DNA from: Aestuariibius insulae
Lineage (GTDB): Bacteria; Pseudomonadota; Alphaproteobacteria; Rhodobacterales; Rhodobacteraceae
Assembly (NCBI RefSeq): GCF_040783535.2
Contig: NZ_JBFONW020000002.1
Span: 372,001-436,000 of the forward strand
Length of the DNA stretch: 64,000 nucleotides
Direction: 5' to 3'
This document shows, one piece after another, positions 14,137 to 24,273 of this stretch (its first letter is position 1; each line of letters begins with the position of its first letter). The translations under genes and the position numbers were made by a program. Under the pieces are notes generated by a model. The model did not search any database. It was not told the origin of the DNA and saw nothing but the letters and a program-made list of their open reading frames with translations.

Positions 14137-15909
14137 ATGTACGTCAAAAACACTCTCATCATCAACAGTGGCCCACTAGCAGATCTAAACTTGGCATTCG
14201 AATTTAATAACACCGGCGCACCAAAGCCGATGGTAATTGTTGGAGTCAATGGATCAGGAAAGTCTAACTTTTTAGCCTTCATGACTGATGCCCTAATTGA
14301 AATTGCAGTCAAAAAATTTATTGATGTCGCACCTAGGAATGATCGCGGAGGTCATGTATGGTATCGCGTAATTGGCAGCGCAACTGTTCGGACAGGTAGC
14401 CAGTATGAATTAGCCCTTATTCGATTTGAAGAAGGCACACATCACTTAACGTACTTGAGCAAATGCGGCCAGCTCGAGAAAGATGATATTCAGGAAAAAC
14501 TTATAGATTTTCCGCAAGCTCCTAACTGGACAAAGGAAGGCAGCCATAAAATTGTTAATGGTGCAGAAGACGAAATTGAGAGGATATTCTGGGATGGCTG
14601 CTATGTAAGCTTTCCAACAAATAGAGCGGAATCGCCGTACTGGTCTATTAATAATGAGAAAATAGACGATTCTCTTTTTGTTGATCGATATGAGAATCTT
14701 CTTCGACAGCCTATCTTAGTTCAATCAAGCCTTAATGAGATTCGCCCTTGGCTCGTTGATGTACTATTTGATCAGATGATTGATAGTGCTGCAATGTTTA
14801 TGGAGCCCAACGAGCAAGCTATTGCAATAAGAAGGGCCACTCGGAATTACGTCGCATTATCCAATATAAATTCTCTCCTAGGGAAGATACTTGGTAGACC
14901 AAATGCGAGGCTGGTTCGGACTGGAAGATATGCTGGCACTAGGAAGTTAATGGTAGTCGATCGTGATGAGGTACTACTACCAAGCTTAGACGCGTTTTCT
15001 TCTGGACAATCGATGTTATTTGGGATCTTTGCGACAATATTACGCTACGCCGATGGAAGCGGCATCCCTAAATCTATGCATGATATGCAAGGCATTGTGG
15101 TGATTGATGAGGTAGATGCGCACCTTCACGCAGACCTTCAACATGACATTCTTCCAAATCTTATAAGTCTCTTTCCAAAGATTCAGTTCATCGTGTCAGC
15201 TCATTCGCCATTGTTTCCCCTCGGCATGGACAAACTTTTCGGTGAAGATAACTTTACGTTGGTTGATTTTCCTAGTGGAAGAAAAATTGGTGTTGAGCGA
15301 TTTTCTCAATTCGATAAGGCATTCCAATATCTATCTAGAACAAAACGCTTCGAGGTAGATTTCAATAGAAGAATCTCAGAAGCCACTCAACCTCTTCTTA
15401 TCGTTGAAGGCGCGATAGATATCGATTACATAAAAAAGGCAGCTGAGCGGCTTAATAAGACTGAGGTTTTAGAAAAGTTCGAAATTTTGGATGGTAATGG
15501 CTTTAAGGGTCTAGATAAGATATGGAAAAACATGCAGCACGAAAGATGGACAAATATAGCTCAAACCGTCTTATTATTATATGATTGCGACGTAAATTAC
15601 AAGAATAATAGATCTGGACGAGCCCTGCAAAAAACAATCCCGAAGCAGGAGTCCATTATAGATAAAGGAATTGAGAATCTTTTTACTACAGAAACAATAA
15701 GGAAGGCTCGGCAGCACAGGGTGGAATTTATTGACCACGCAGCTGCTTCAAGCACTACCATTCGTGGGGTAGAATCTAGAACTCTTGAAGAGTGGTCAGT
15801 TAACAAAGATGAAAAGAGGAACCTTTGCAACTGGCTATGTGAAAATGGTACCGCTGCTGATTTTGATCGATTCTCGATAGTTTTTGATATCCTTGAAAAA
15901 CACGTCTGA
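14137..15909 (+). CDS. OLD-like ATP-dependent nuclease (AAA ATPase + TOPRIM)
   Basis: A 590-aa protein unrelated to its neighbours. The N-terminal ABC/SMC-type ATPase has Walker A GVNGSGKS (36-43), a signature-like FSSGQS (287-292), Walker B GIVVIDEVD (319-327) and the H-loop VSAHSP (353-358). The C-terminal part fits a TOPRIM nuclease domain: LLIVEGAID (420-428, with E424) and LLLYDCDVN (479-487, acidic D483/D485). This is the architecture of OLD-family and Gabija GajA-type nucleases, many of which act in phage defence. Base composition is far more AT-rich than the flanks, which points to recent transfer. No reverse transcriptase, UvrD-like helicase or toxin gene adjoins it, so a stand-alone (class 1 OLD-like) role fits best. 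Specific activity is not shown. Confidence 0.8.
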   Translation: MYVKNTLIINSGPLADLNLAFEFNNTGAPKPMVIVGVNGSGKSNFLAFMTDALIEIAVKKFIDVAPRNDRGGHVWYRVIGSATVRTGSQYELALIRFEEGTHHLTYLSKCGQLEKDDIQEKLIDFPQAPNWTKEGSHKIVNGAEDEIERIFWDGCYVSFPTNRAESPYWSINNEKIDDSLFVDRYENLLRQPILVQSSLNEIRPWLVDVLFDQMIDSAAMFMEPNEQAIAIRRATRNYVALSNINSLLGKILGRPNARLVRTGRYAGTRKLMVVDRDEVLLPSLDAFSSGQSMLFGIFATILRYADGSGIPKSMHDMQGIVVIDEVDAHLHADLQHDILPNLISLFPKIQFIVSAHSPLFPLGMDKLFGEDNFTLVDFPSGRKIGVERFSQFDKAFQYLSRTKRFEVDFNRRISEATQPLLIVEGAIDIDYIKKAAERLNKTEVLEKFEILDGNGFKGLDKIWKNMQHERWTNIAQTVLLLYDCDVNYKNNRSGRALQKTIPKQESIIDKGIENLFTTETIRKARQHRVEFIDHAAASSTTIRGVESRTLEEWSVNKDEKRNLCNWLCENGTAADFDRFSIVFDILEKHV

Positions 15910-15963
15910 CTCAAGGATTGCGCTGCTGCTACTAAATATCAAGAAACGCGCATTGAAATCGAG

Positions 15964-15984
15964 GCCCCGGCTCAAGGCCGGGGC
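15964..15984 (-). terminator. Hairpin between the OLD-like gene and glpK
   Basis: Perfect 8-bp stem GCCCCGGC/GCCGGGGC with a 5-nt loop. On the minus strand it is followed by TCGATTTC, so it may end the glpK transcript about 140 bp past its stop. On the plus strand it lies 55 bp past the OLD-like stop but has no T-run. Confidence 0.5.
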
Positions 15985-16125
15985 GGCGTGGGGAGATGGG
16001 CTGGGGTCGCGGCGCAGCCAAGGCGGTTTCGGGATGTGGGCTGGGGTCAGGGCTCGGCGGGGGTGGTGCTCGGGAGGCGGGTCCGAGGGCAGTTGACGTA
16101 GCCAGCGGCGCGGGGTGGGTCCGGG

Positions 16126-17622
<1,497 letters not shown>

Positions 17623-17651
17623 GTGGAAGCCTCCCTGTCTTTGGCGGGAGG

Positions 17652-18365
17652 TTAGCCGCGGAATCCGGTGGCCACCACGAACTTTTCCGAGCTGTCCGAG
17701 CGCGAGGCGGGCGGCTTGATATTGGCGACCTTGGTGAACTTCTGCTTGAGCAGTTTCTGCAGGTCGCCTTCGGCGCCGCCTGCCAGAACCTTGGCGACGA
17801 AGGTGCCGCCTTCGGTGAGCGTGTCGAAGGCGAAATAGGCGGCCGCCTCGCAGAGCGCGATGATGCGCATGTGGTCGGTCTGCTTGTGTCCCGAGGCGGA
17901 GGCAGCCATGTCGGACATGACGACATCGGCTTGTCCGTTGAGCCAGTCTTTCACCTTCTGGTCGGCGTCGTCTTCCATGAAATCGAGCTGGTGGATCTCG
18001 GCGCCGGGGATTGGCTCGACCTCTTGCAGATCGATGCCGAGGACGGTGCCTTGCGGCTTCTTGGGCCTCTCGCCAAGCGCGTTGACGCGGCGGACGGCAA
18101 CCTGGCACCAGCCGCCGGGCGCGCAGCCCAGATCGACGACGCGCGCGCCGGGGATGAGGAAGCCGACCTTGTCGTCCAGTTCGAGGATCTTGTAGGCCGC
18201 CCTGCCCCGGTAGCCTTCGGCATTGGCGCGTTTGACATACGGATCGTTGAGCTGCCGCTGAAGCCACAGCGTCGAGGAGAGCTTGCGCCCGCGGGCGGTC
18301 TTGACCTTGGTCTTAAGATCCCGCTGCCCGCGTCCGGAGCTGTTCTTGGTTGGTTTGTTGGCCAT
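17652..18365 (-). CDS. rlmE: 23S rRNA (uridine-2'-O-)-methyltransferase RlmE (FtsJ/RrmJ)
   Basis: A 237-aa enzyme that methylates the 2'-OH of U2552 in 23S rRNA using S-adenosylmethionine. It has a basic N-terminal tail, SSTLWLQRQLNDPYVKRA, the SAM site VVDLGCAPGGWCQVA, the catalytic Asp in VVMSDMAAS and the Lys in FVAKVL. Length is normal for alphaproteobacteria. The start is ATG 18365 because upstream codons add an unrelated stretch. In related genomes it often lies beside ppx/gppA, which here is 3.3 kb away at 21656-22783 (from memory). It is 29 bp upstream of glpK, so co-transcription is possible. Confidence 0.95.
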   Translation of the reverse strand: MANKPTKNSSGRGQRDLKTKVKTARGRKLSSTLWLQRQLNDPYVKRANAEGYRGRAAYKILELDDKVGFLIPGARVVDLGCAPGGWCQVAVRRVNALGERPKKPQGTVLGIDLQEVEPIPGAEIHQLDFMEDDADQKVKDWLNGQADVVMSDMAASASGHKQTDHMRIIALCEAAAYFAFDTLTEGGTFVAKVLAGGAEGDLQKLLKQKFTKVANIKPPASRSDSSEKFVVATGFRG

Positions 18366-18548
18366 GGGGCAGAGATAGGCGAGTTGAGGCGGGATGGCGA
18401 GAGGGGCATGGCGGCGACGCCGAGTAGGGCTATTTCCAAACCCTCCTTTTCCGACTATTTTAGGCGGGTATCGATCGGAACCGCTGAACTGCGCTCCATG
18501 CCGGATGGTAGCGGACGGCGCCGACCCCATAGGCTTGGAGGCCGCTAG

Positions 18549-18860
18549 ATGTATATCGCCATGAACCGCTTTACCGTCCCGTCAGACAATGCCGAGGCGT
18601 TCGAGGACCTGTGGCTGGGCCGCGACAGTCACCTCAAGGGTCTCCCGGGCTTTGTCGAGTTCCACATGCTCAAGGGTCCCGAGACGGATGGGCGGATCCT
18701 GTATTCCTCGCACACCGTCTGGGAGAGCGAGGATCACTTCGCCGGCTGGACCAAGAGCGAGGCCTTCCGCGCGGCACATAAAGATGCTGGGCAAAGCAAA
18801 AAGCTTTATGAAGGGGCTCCGGTGTTTGAGGGGTTTACCGCGATCCAGTCGATTTCGTGA
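18549..18860 (+). CDS. Antibiotic biosynthesis monooxygenase (ABM) domain protein
   Basis: A 103-aa small dimeric alpha/beta-barrel protein. It has MYIAMNRFTVPSDNAEAFED at the N-terminus, LKGLPGFVEFHML near residue 30 and WESEDHFAGWTKSEAFRAAH around residue 58, the pattern of ABM proteins and IsdG/HmuD-like haem-degrading enzymes. No His-Asn pair can be assigned by eye, so haem degradation is only a possibility. GGAGG lies 8-12 bp before the ATG. Single gene facing away from rlmE. Confidence 0.8.
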   Translation: MYIAMNRFTVPSDNAEAFEDLWLGRDSHLKGLPGFVEFHMLKGPETDGRILYSSHTVWESEDHFAGWTKSEAFRAAHKDAGQSKKLYEGAPVFEGFTAIQSIS

Positions 18861-18959
18861 GGGGGCGGGCGATTGGACTTAGTGAGCTTTCGCTGCTGCT
18901 GCTCCAAAGGCCGCTTTTGTTAAATGGCCAAATCCCAAAACAAGCAGTACATTTGATAA

Positions 18960-19523
18960 ATGATTATTGTTCTGAACGGCTATCCTGGCGTTGGTAAACT
19001 GACCATCGGGCGAGAACTTGTAAAGCGCTTGAGGGCGCGCCTTGTCGATATACACACACTCTACAACCTCGCATTCGCCTTGACAGAATTTCGTACTCCT
19101 GAATTTCGAGAAACAGCGCGACGCGTCCAAGAAATAGCGGACGACCTCATTGCAGCCTTGCCCTCCGATATCCCAGTAATCTTCACCACAGTCCTGACTG
19201 GCGAGACGGAATGGGCCATAGAAGAATGGCAAAGGTTCGAGGAGCGAAGCATCCAACGTCCGCCATTAGTGGTGGTTCACATCGCCTGCGACTTAGAGGA
19301 AAACATGAAGCGAATTCAGTCACCAGAGCGGAAGGGCAAAGGAAAGCTGCAGGGTGCAGAGGTCGCGCGACGCAATCACGCTTCATCAGAGCCGCTGCGC
19401 GGCGGTGACTTACCTAACACTCTTCGATTGAACGTTACCAAGTTAAATCCGGAGGAAGCCGCGGAGAAAATCGCAAATCATTGTTCTGCGGTTCTCCGTT
19501 CGACCGCCGCATCCGGCCGATAG
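18960..19523 (+). CDS. Predicted P-loop kinase (AAA_33/shikimate-kinase-like)
   Basis: A 187-aa P-loop protein. MIIVLNGYPGVGKLTIGREL supplies the nucleotide-binding loop (GYPGVGKLT, residues 7-15); the residue after the Lys is Leu, as in some small predicted kinases. A VVVHIACDLEENMKRI segment resembles the lid/base-binding region of adenylate- or gluconate-kinase-like folds. Substrate unknown. Its base composition is lower in GC than the flanking housekeeping genes, and it lies in a stretch that separates rlmE from ppx, so it may be acquired. No strong ribosome binding site is visible before ATG 18960. Confidence 0.65.
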   Translation: MIIVLNGYPGVGKLTIGRELVKRLRARLVDIHTLYNLAFALTEFRTPEFRETARRVQEIADDLIAALPSDIPVIFTTVLTGETEWAIEEWQRFEERSIQRPPLVVVHIACDLEENMKRIQSPERKGKGKLQGAEVARRNHASSEPLRGGDLPNTLRLNVTKLNPEEAAEKIANHCSAVLRSTAASGR

Positions 19524-19754
19524 ATCAATACATTCCGATGCGGACATTCATGCGACCCGCAGCATCTGTCAGTTAGGGCTCCTAGCAGACCTTTACGGTT
19601 ACACATTGGAAAGTTGCTAGGCTTTTCGAGCTTCTCTGCTGATTCAAGTCGAAGCTCTTGCGGTTCGTCGATTTACACGGGATTGTCTTTGATCCGAGAC
19701 TGCTCGACGCTGGTAATCAACCGGATCGGAAAGTTGGCGGTTCTGGCAATACGC

Positions 19755-19790
19755 TAAAGTGATCCTGCCCGACGCGCCGGGATCACTGGT
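19755..19790 (-). terminator. Terminator overlapping the end of the PilJ-domain gene
   Basis: AGTGATCC (19758-19765) pairs with GGATCACT (19780-19787) and an inner CCG/CGG extends the stem. On the minus strand it includes the stop codon and is followed by TTTAGCG. The 19524-19757 stretch beyond it holds no gene I can support. Confidence 0.6.
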
Positions 19791-20706
19791 CGCTTAAGGC
19801 TGTATGGTCGACAAGCATCCCTACCGCTTTGTTCATTTCGACGAGAAACTCGTCCATCGAGGCGTCGAACCTGGCAAGATCCTCGTCAGGCACGTCGGTT
19901 TCGGCCAGAACGGCCTCGACCACAGGTTTGGCTGGATCCCAATGGCTTTTGGCGGTCAAGAGCTGGTCGCGGATCTGAGACGTGGGGGCTGGTGGGATCC
20001 CTGCGGCCTGCATCCCGTCGATGAAGGCGGTCAGCGAGGTTTCAAAGATCTCCAGGGTCTCGATCAGAGCGTCGCGCGCATCCGGGACATCGTATCCCTG
20101 GGCGACGACGCAAACCTCTTTTGCCAACTTTTGCGACAACATGCGCTGACGGCCATAAAAATCGATCAGCAGCGTATTCTGAAAGCCGTCCGAAGATCCG
20201 ATATATCGCGTATATGCGGTTCTGAGTTCTGTGACCAAATCGTTGTTCAGGCCGAGCATCGATCCGGTTTCTTTGACAACAACAGCCATCATTTCGTCGG
20301 TCACGCTTTCGGCTGCGAGAGCGTCGTTGATCGCGGCGTCGGTTCTGATCCAGCGCAGATCCACCGCGCTCCAGACATCGTTTACCTTGGGGTCATTCTC
20401 TTCAAAGAGACCAAGTTCGGCATCGCCACGGCGAAGCGCGACATGGGAGCGTCGATACAGGTCCCGCGCTGCATCGAGGGTTGCGATACTCCGATCCTCG
20501 TCGATCCCCGAGACCGCGTAGCAAAAGGACTTCGCCATCCGCTGGGACAACATGCGCTGGCGACCGGCGACATCGATCTGTGTGCCAACCGACTCCGGAG
20601 ACACCTGGATGCTGCTGGCGATTGCAGCAGGGGTTGTCGGGTTAAGCGGGGAAAGGGCAAGACAGGCGAGAGCGACGCTGCACTGAAGGTGCAATAGCTT
20701 GGGCAT
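19783..20706 (-). CDS. Secreted protein with two PilJ-type sensory domains
   Basis: A 307-aa exported protein (signal-like N-terminus MPKLLHLQCSVALACLALSPL). The signature of the type IV pili methyl-accepting chemotaxis transducer N-terminal (PilJ) domain occurs twice: IDVAGRQRMLSQRMAKSFCY (about residues 44-63) and IDFYGRQRMLSQKLAKEVCV (about 182-201). Each is followed by a helical bundle. Full PilJ or NarX-type sensors continue into a membrane segment and signalling domain; this protein has neither, so it is a free periplasmic ligand-binding protein. Ligand unknown; NarX-like P-box resemblance suggests a small anion but this is speculative. Confidence 0.78.
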   Translation of the reverse strand: MPKLLHLQCSVALACLALSPLNPTTPAAIASSIQVSPESVGTQIDVAGRQRMLSQRMAKSFCYAVSGIDEDRSIATLDAARDLYRRSHVALRRGDAELGLFEENDPKVNDVWSAVDLRWIRTDAAINDALAAESVTDEMMAVVVKETGSMLGLNNDLVTELRTAYTRYIGSSDGFQNTLLIDFYGRQRMLSQKLAKEVCVVAQGYDVPDARDALIETLEIFETSLTAFIDGMQAAGIPPAPTSQIRDQLLTAKSHWDPAKPVVEAVLAETDVPDEDLARFDASMDEFLVEMNKAVGMLVDHTALSDQ

Positions 20707-21038
20707 TCGATCGTACTCCTACACAAAATGCGAGCGATAGACCGAGATCACGACGCATCTGATACCAACACATTCTTCGGCGGATTGACCCAAGGTCATA
20801 TACACGGCGAAGTCCTTCTTTCTTTTCCTAGATTCGCCTTAAAGAGAAAAGTGAAAAAGGGGATGCGACATGGCGGAGGACCGCGCTGGTTTACGCAGCT
20901 TGACTGGCGTGTTTGCCGAGATCAGGTAAAGTTCGTGTCCGGATTTGTCGCGAGCCTTCGCCTGACGATCGCGGACGGTGCGATACAGGATACGGGGCAT
21001 TCGCAAGCGATCATGACAGCCGGTTGGAGGATGAGATA
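20707..21038. other. Intergenic stretch without a supported gene
   Basis: The 332 bp between the PilJ-domain gene and the LysE gene is AT-richer than its surroundings. Open frames exist on both strands (20728-21039 plus, 20839-21051 minus) but neither has a plausible start context or recognisable product. It must hold the promoters of the two divergent genes. Confidence 0.5.
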
Positions 21039-21659
21039 ATGACATTCGCAAGCGTGCTGGCTCTCTTCGGCGTCATGATCGCCCTCGCGGCTTTGCCGAG
21101 TTCGAGCGTGTTGCTGGTGGTGGCTCAGTCGGGCTCTAAAGGGGTTCGGAGCGGGGTGGCGGCGGCGCTCGGGGTTGTGGCGGGGGATCTGGTGTTTGTC
21201 CTGCTGGCGGTGTTGGGGATGACGGCTTTGGCGGAGCAGATGGGGGCGGTCTTTGCGGTTTTGAAATACCTTGCGGCGGGGTATTTGATCTGGTTCGGGA
21301 TCGGGCTTTTGCGGAGCCTGAGGGAGACGGCGGCGGTAGTCCCTCCTCCGGTGCGGGCGCGGGGATTGGTGGCGAGCTTTGGGTCGGGTCTTCTTTTGAC
21401 GCTTGGGGATCTGAAGGCGATCTTTTTCTATGCCAGTTTGCTGCCCGCCTTTCTGGATCTGACGGCGTTGACGGCGGCGGATGTGTGGATCCTCGTGGCG
21501 ATCACGGTCCTGGCCGTGGGCGGGGTGAAGGTGGCCTATGCGCTTGGTGCGGGGCGCGCGTCGGGGCTGGCGCGGCGGTTTGCGCTGGAGCGGCCACTCA
21601 AGGGCGCGTCGGGCGGGCTGATGATCGGGGCCGGAGCCTACCTGCTGGTGCGGGACTAG
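21039..21659 (+). CDS. LysE family translocator
   Basis: A 206-aa integral membrane exporter of the LysE/RhtB family with about six membrane segments. Family features are ALAALPSSSVLLVVAQSGSKGVRSGVAAALG at residues 15-45 (the PGP-type N-terminal region, here LPSS) and GSGLLLTLGDLKAIFFY near residue 120, where the usual NPK is LGDLKA. The start ATG 21039 follows GGAGG at 21026-21030. Substrate unknown, probably an amino acid or analogue. Its stop overlaps the stop of convergent ppx by four bases. Confidence 0.85.
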   Translation: MTFASVLALFGVMIALAALPSSSVLLVVAQSGSKGVRSGVAAALGVVAGDLVFVLLAVLGMTALAEQMGAVFAVLKYLAAGYLIWFGIGLLRSLRETAAVVPPPVRARGLVASFGSGLLLTLGDLKAIFFYASLLPAFLDLTALTAADVWILVAITVLAVGGVKVAYALGAGRASGLARRFALERPLKGASGGLMIGAGAYLLVRD

Positions 21660-22783
21660 TAGGGGCCGTCCTCGAGCACGCCGTCGGCGGACATCTGGGC
21701 ATAGAGCAGACCTTCGCGCAGGCCTCGGTCGGCGACGGACATCCGGTCGGTGGGCCAGAGCCGCATGAGCGCTTGCAGGATCGCGGCGCCCGACATGATA
21801 AGCGCCTGGCGGTCGCGTCCGATGCGCGGATCGGCGCGGCGGCCCGCGGGGCCCATGGAGATGTAGTTGGAGATCACCGTGTCGATCTGGTCAGAGGTCA
21901 TGCGCAGCCCGTCGACCTTGGTCCGGTCATAGCGGCGCAGGCCGAGATGGGAGGCGGCGACGGTCGTGACCGTGCCGGAGGTGCCGATGATCTGGAAGCC
22001 CTCGCGCACCTGCTCGGAGGCGTAGGGGGCGAAATCGGCGAGCTTTTCCTCGAAAAACCAGCTCATCAGGGCGAAGCGGCCTGTGTCGTCCTCCACATCG
22101 GCGAACTGATCGCGCAGCGTGGCGACGCCCAAGGGGACGGAGATCCAGTCGACGACCTTGGCCGCCGGAAAGGGCCCCGGATCCTGCCGGAAGCCGGAAT
22201 GGAGCCGCATGATCGCGCGGGGGCGGTCGGGTTTGGGAACCTTGGTCAGGTCGATCCAGACCAGTTCGGTCGAGCCGCCGCCGATATCGACGACGAGCAG
22301 CTGCTCGGTCTTGGTGGAGACGAGCGGCGCGCAGGAGATGACGGCCAGGCGCGCCTCCTCCTCGGGTTCGATGATGTCGAGCGTCAGGCCGGTTTCGCGC
22401 CGGACCTGATCGATGAACTGGGCAGAATTGGCGGCCCGGCGGCAGGCCTCGGTCGCGACAAGGCGCATCCGGCTGACCTTGTGGCGGTTGAGCTTCTGGC
22501 GGCAGATACGGATCGCGTTGATCGTGCGGCCCATGGAGGCACGGCTGAGGCGGCCCGAATTCTCGAGCCCCGATCCCAGTTGCACATTTTTGGAGAAGCT
22601 GTCCACGACATGAAACTGGCTGCCCTTGGGATGGGCAATCAGCATGCGGCAGCTATTCGTTCCCAGATCGAGCGCCGCGTAGAGGGCGTTCGGGTCAGGT
22701 TGTTTCGGCGCGGGGCTCTCGACCGGTTTCGGGAATGCGCCCGCGCTGTCGGGACGCCTGGGCGCCATCGTCGCGCCCTCCAT
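21656..22783 (-). CDS. Ppx/GppA family phosphatase
   Basis: A 375-aa protein of the exopolyphosphatase/guanosine pentaphosphatase family (actin-like ATPase fold). ALDLGTNSCRMLI (about residues 36-48) is the phosphate-1 motif, ATEACRRAANS near 109 and VVDIGGGSTELVW near 164 are family hallmarks, and IGTSGTVTTVAA follows. It would release phosphate from polyphosphate or pppGpp. Two starts are possible: ATG 22783, or the Met at residue 6 (22768). Convergent with the LysE gene. Confidence 0.9.
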   Translation of the reverse strand: MEGATMAPRRPDSAGAFPKPVESPAPKQPDPNALYAALDLGTNSCRMLIAHPKGSQFHVVDSFSKNVQLGSGLENSGRLSRASMGRTINAIRICRQKLNRHKVSRMRLVATEACRRAANSAQFIDQVRRETGLTLDIIEPEEEARLAVISCAPLVSTKTEQLLVVDIGGGSTELVWIDLTKVPKPDRPRAIMRLHSGFRQDPGPFPAAKVVDWISVPLGVATLRDQFADVEDDTGRFALMSWFFEEKLADFAPYASEQVREGFQIIGTSGTVTTVAASHLGLRRYDRTKVDGLRMTSDQIDTVISNYISMGPAGRRADPRIGRDRQALIMSGAAILQALMRLWPTDRMSVADRGLREGLLYAQMSADGVLEDGPY

Positions 22784-23018
22784 TTCAAGTTAAATTAAGA
22801 CTATGTCACTCGCGCCGTTCGATCAAGCCGTCGCGGCCTGAAAGCTGACCGGCTCAGGATCGTCATGAGAGACTTTCATCTGCCGCAAGGTGGATCTTTG
22901 CAGGCCGCGCTGGCATGCCGGAGCGGGCAAAGGTCGCTCTGCCTCGGTGGCGTGTCGATATCGGGCCACGGCGCGCCCGGTTCAGCGGATAGGACTAGGA
23001 AACCAGAGGAAGGGAATC

Positions 23019-23318
23019 ATGAGCGAGATCACCGTTGTCTACTGGCGCGACATACCGGCGCAGGTCATCGCGGGATCGGGACGGCGGGCGGCGAAGGTGC
23101 CTCTGCCCGAGCGGTTCGAACAGGCGATTGACCGCGCCGCGATGAAAAGCGGGGCGGCGGGCACGGATGCGTATCTCGCCGAATGGCGCAAGGGACCGGT
23201 GGATCTGCCCGGGGACGCTCCGCTTACCGTGGAGGATGCGGCGGCGCGGATCGAGGCCCATTACGATACGGGCCGGATCAAGGCGCTGATCGACGGCGAC
23301 GGATGGGCTGCCTCATGA
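23019..23318 (+). CDS. PF13769-type 'virulence factor' domain protein
   Basis: A 99-aa small protein beginning MSEITVVYWRDIPAQVI, the recognisable opening of the family labelled virulence factor (PF13769), with PLPERFEQAIDRAAM in the middle. The family name is historical; its role is unknown. It is regularly found with the next two genes in alphaproteobacteria (from memory), suggesting a link with one-carbon metabolism. AGAGGAAGGGA before ATG 23019 supports this start. It is 22 bp upstream of the MetF-like gene. Confidence 0.8.
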   Translation: MSEITVVYWRDIPAQVIAGSGRRAAKVPLPERFEQAIDRAAMKSGAAGTDAYLAEWRKGPVDLPGDAPLTVEDAAARIEAHYDTGRIKALIDGDGWAAS

Positions 23319-23340
23319 GACCGATGCGAAAGGGATCCGC

Positions 23341-24273
23341 ATGGCATTTTTGAAGTTCAGGAAGACCGATGTGGAGCGCCCTGCCCCGGTGCAGCCCGAG
23401 CTGCCGGAGTTCATCAAGGGCTTTTCGATCGAAGTGATGCCGCGCACGGCGGCCAAGATCGAAAGCTTTGCCGGACTGCTGCCTCAGGGCACCCGGGTTT
23501 ATATCGCGCATCTCGAAGGCACGCCGATCGAGGATATGGTCGGGACGGCCAAGCGGATCGCGGGCGAGGGCTTTGAGGTGATGCCGCATTTTCCGGCGCG
23601 GATCATCAAGGACCGCGCCACGCTCGAGGGTTGGATCGCCCGCTATCAGGGCGAGGCCGGCGTCGATCAGGCGCTGGTTCTGGCCGGCGGGATCGGTGCG
23701 CCCGCGGGCGATTTCGACAATTCGATGGAGCTTCTGGAGAGCGGCTGCTTTGACCGCGCCGGGTTCAAACGGCTGCATGTAGCGGGCCATCCCGAAGGCA
23801 ATCGGGATATCGATCCGGGTGGCGGAGATGCGGCGGTGTCCGAGGCGCTGCGCTGGAAGCAGGCGTTCTCGGAGCGCACGGATGCCGAGATGGCGATCAC
23901 GACGCAGTTCTGTTTCGAGGCGGGTCCGGTGATTGCCTGGGCGACGGGCTTGCGCGCCGCCGGGATCGATCTGCCGGTGCATATCGGCGTGGCGGGACCG
24001 GCCAAGCTGCAGACGCTGATCAAGTTCGCGATTGCCTGCGGCGTTGGGCCGTCCCTGTCGGTTCTGCAAAAGCGGGCGATGGATGTCACCAAGCTGCTGA
24101 CCCCTTATGAGCCCATCGACTTCGTCAGCGAATTGGCCGCCCACCGTGCCGCCCATCCGGATTTCGCGATCACGCACCTTCACCTTTTCCCCCTTGGCGG
24201 GATCACGGCGAGCGCCGATTGGGCCCGGGTCCATGGCGCGGCCGAGACCGCTGCAACAGCGAGTGCCCTATGA
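23341..24273 (+). CDS. Methylenetetrahydrofolate reductase-like protein (MetF family)
   Basis: A 310-aa TIM-barrel protein of the MetF family (5,10-methylene-THF reduction with FAD). Recognisable parts are GFSIEVMPRTAAKIESF near residue 28, VYIAHLEGTP, EVMPHFPARII, LVLAGGIGAPAGDF and ITTQFCFEAGPVI. It is more divergent than canonical MetF: the strand-2 glutamate-type motif reads SIEVMP. Genomic coupling with a methyl-THF:corrinoid methyltransferase (ATGA overlap at 24270) suggests it works in oxidising methyl-THF made by demethylation instead of in methionine synthesis. That direction is inference. Confidence 0.88.
   Translation: MAFLKFRKTDVERPAPVQPELPEFIKGFSIEVMPRTAAKIESFAGLLPQGTRVYIAHLEGTPIEDMVGTAKRIAGEGFEVMPHFPARIIKDRATLEGWIARYQGEAGVDQALVLAGGIGAPAGDFDNSMELLESGCFDRAGFKRLHVAGHPEGNRDIDPGGGDAAVSEALRWKQAFSERTDAEMAITTQFCFEAGPVIAWATGLRAAGIDLPVHIGVAGPAKLQTLIKFAIACGVGPSLSVLQKRAMDVTKLLTPYEPIDFVSELAAHRAAHPDFAITHLHLFPLGGITASADWARVHGAAETAATASAL

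Noticed and set aside
13763..15909. Retron or Gabija system considered around the OLD-like gene
   Set aside because: No reverse transcriptase and no UvrD-like helicase gene is present on either side within the window; only the ATPase-nuclease part is supported.
20728..21039. Possible 103-aa plus-strand gene, and a 70-aa minus-strand frame, between the PilJ and LysE genes
   Set aside because: No ribosome binding site, no hydrophobic or domain pattern, and overlap with the likely LysE promoter and Shine-Dalgarno region.
21485..22798. 437-aa open frame overlapping the LysE and ppx/gppA genes
   Set aside because: Shadow of Ppx/GppA, whose motifs on the other strand are intact.
23019..23318. Reading the 99-aa PF13769-type product as a true virulence factor
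   Set aside because: The name is only a family label; context is one-carbon metabolism and nothing else supports pathogenicity.
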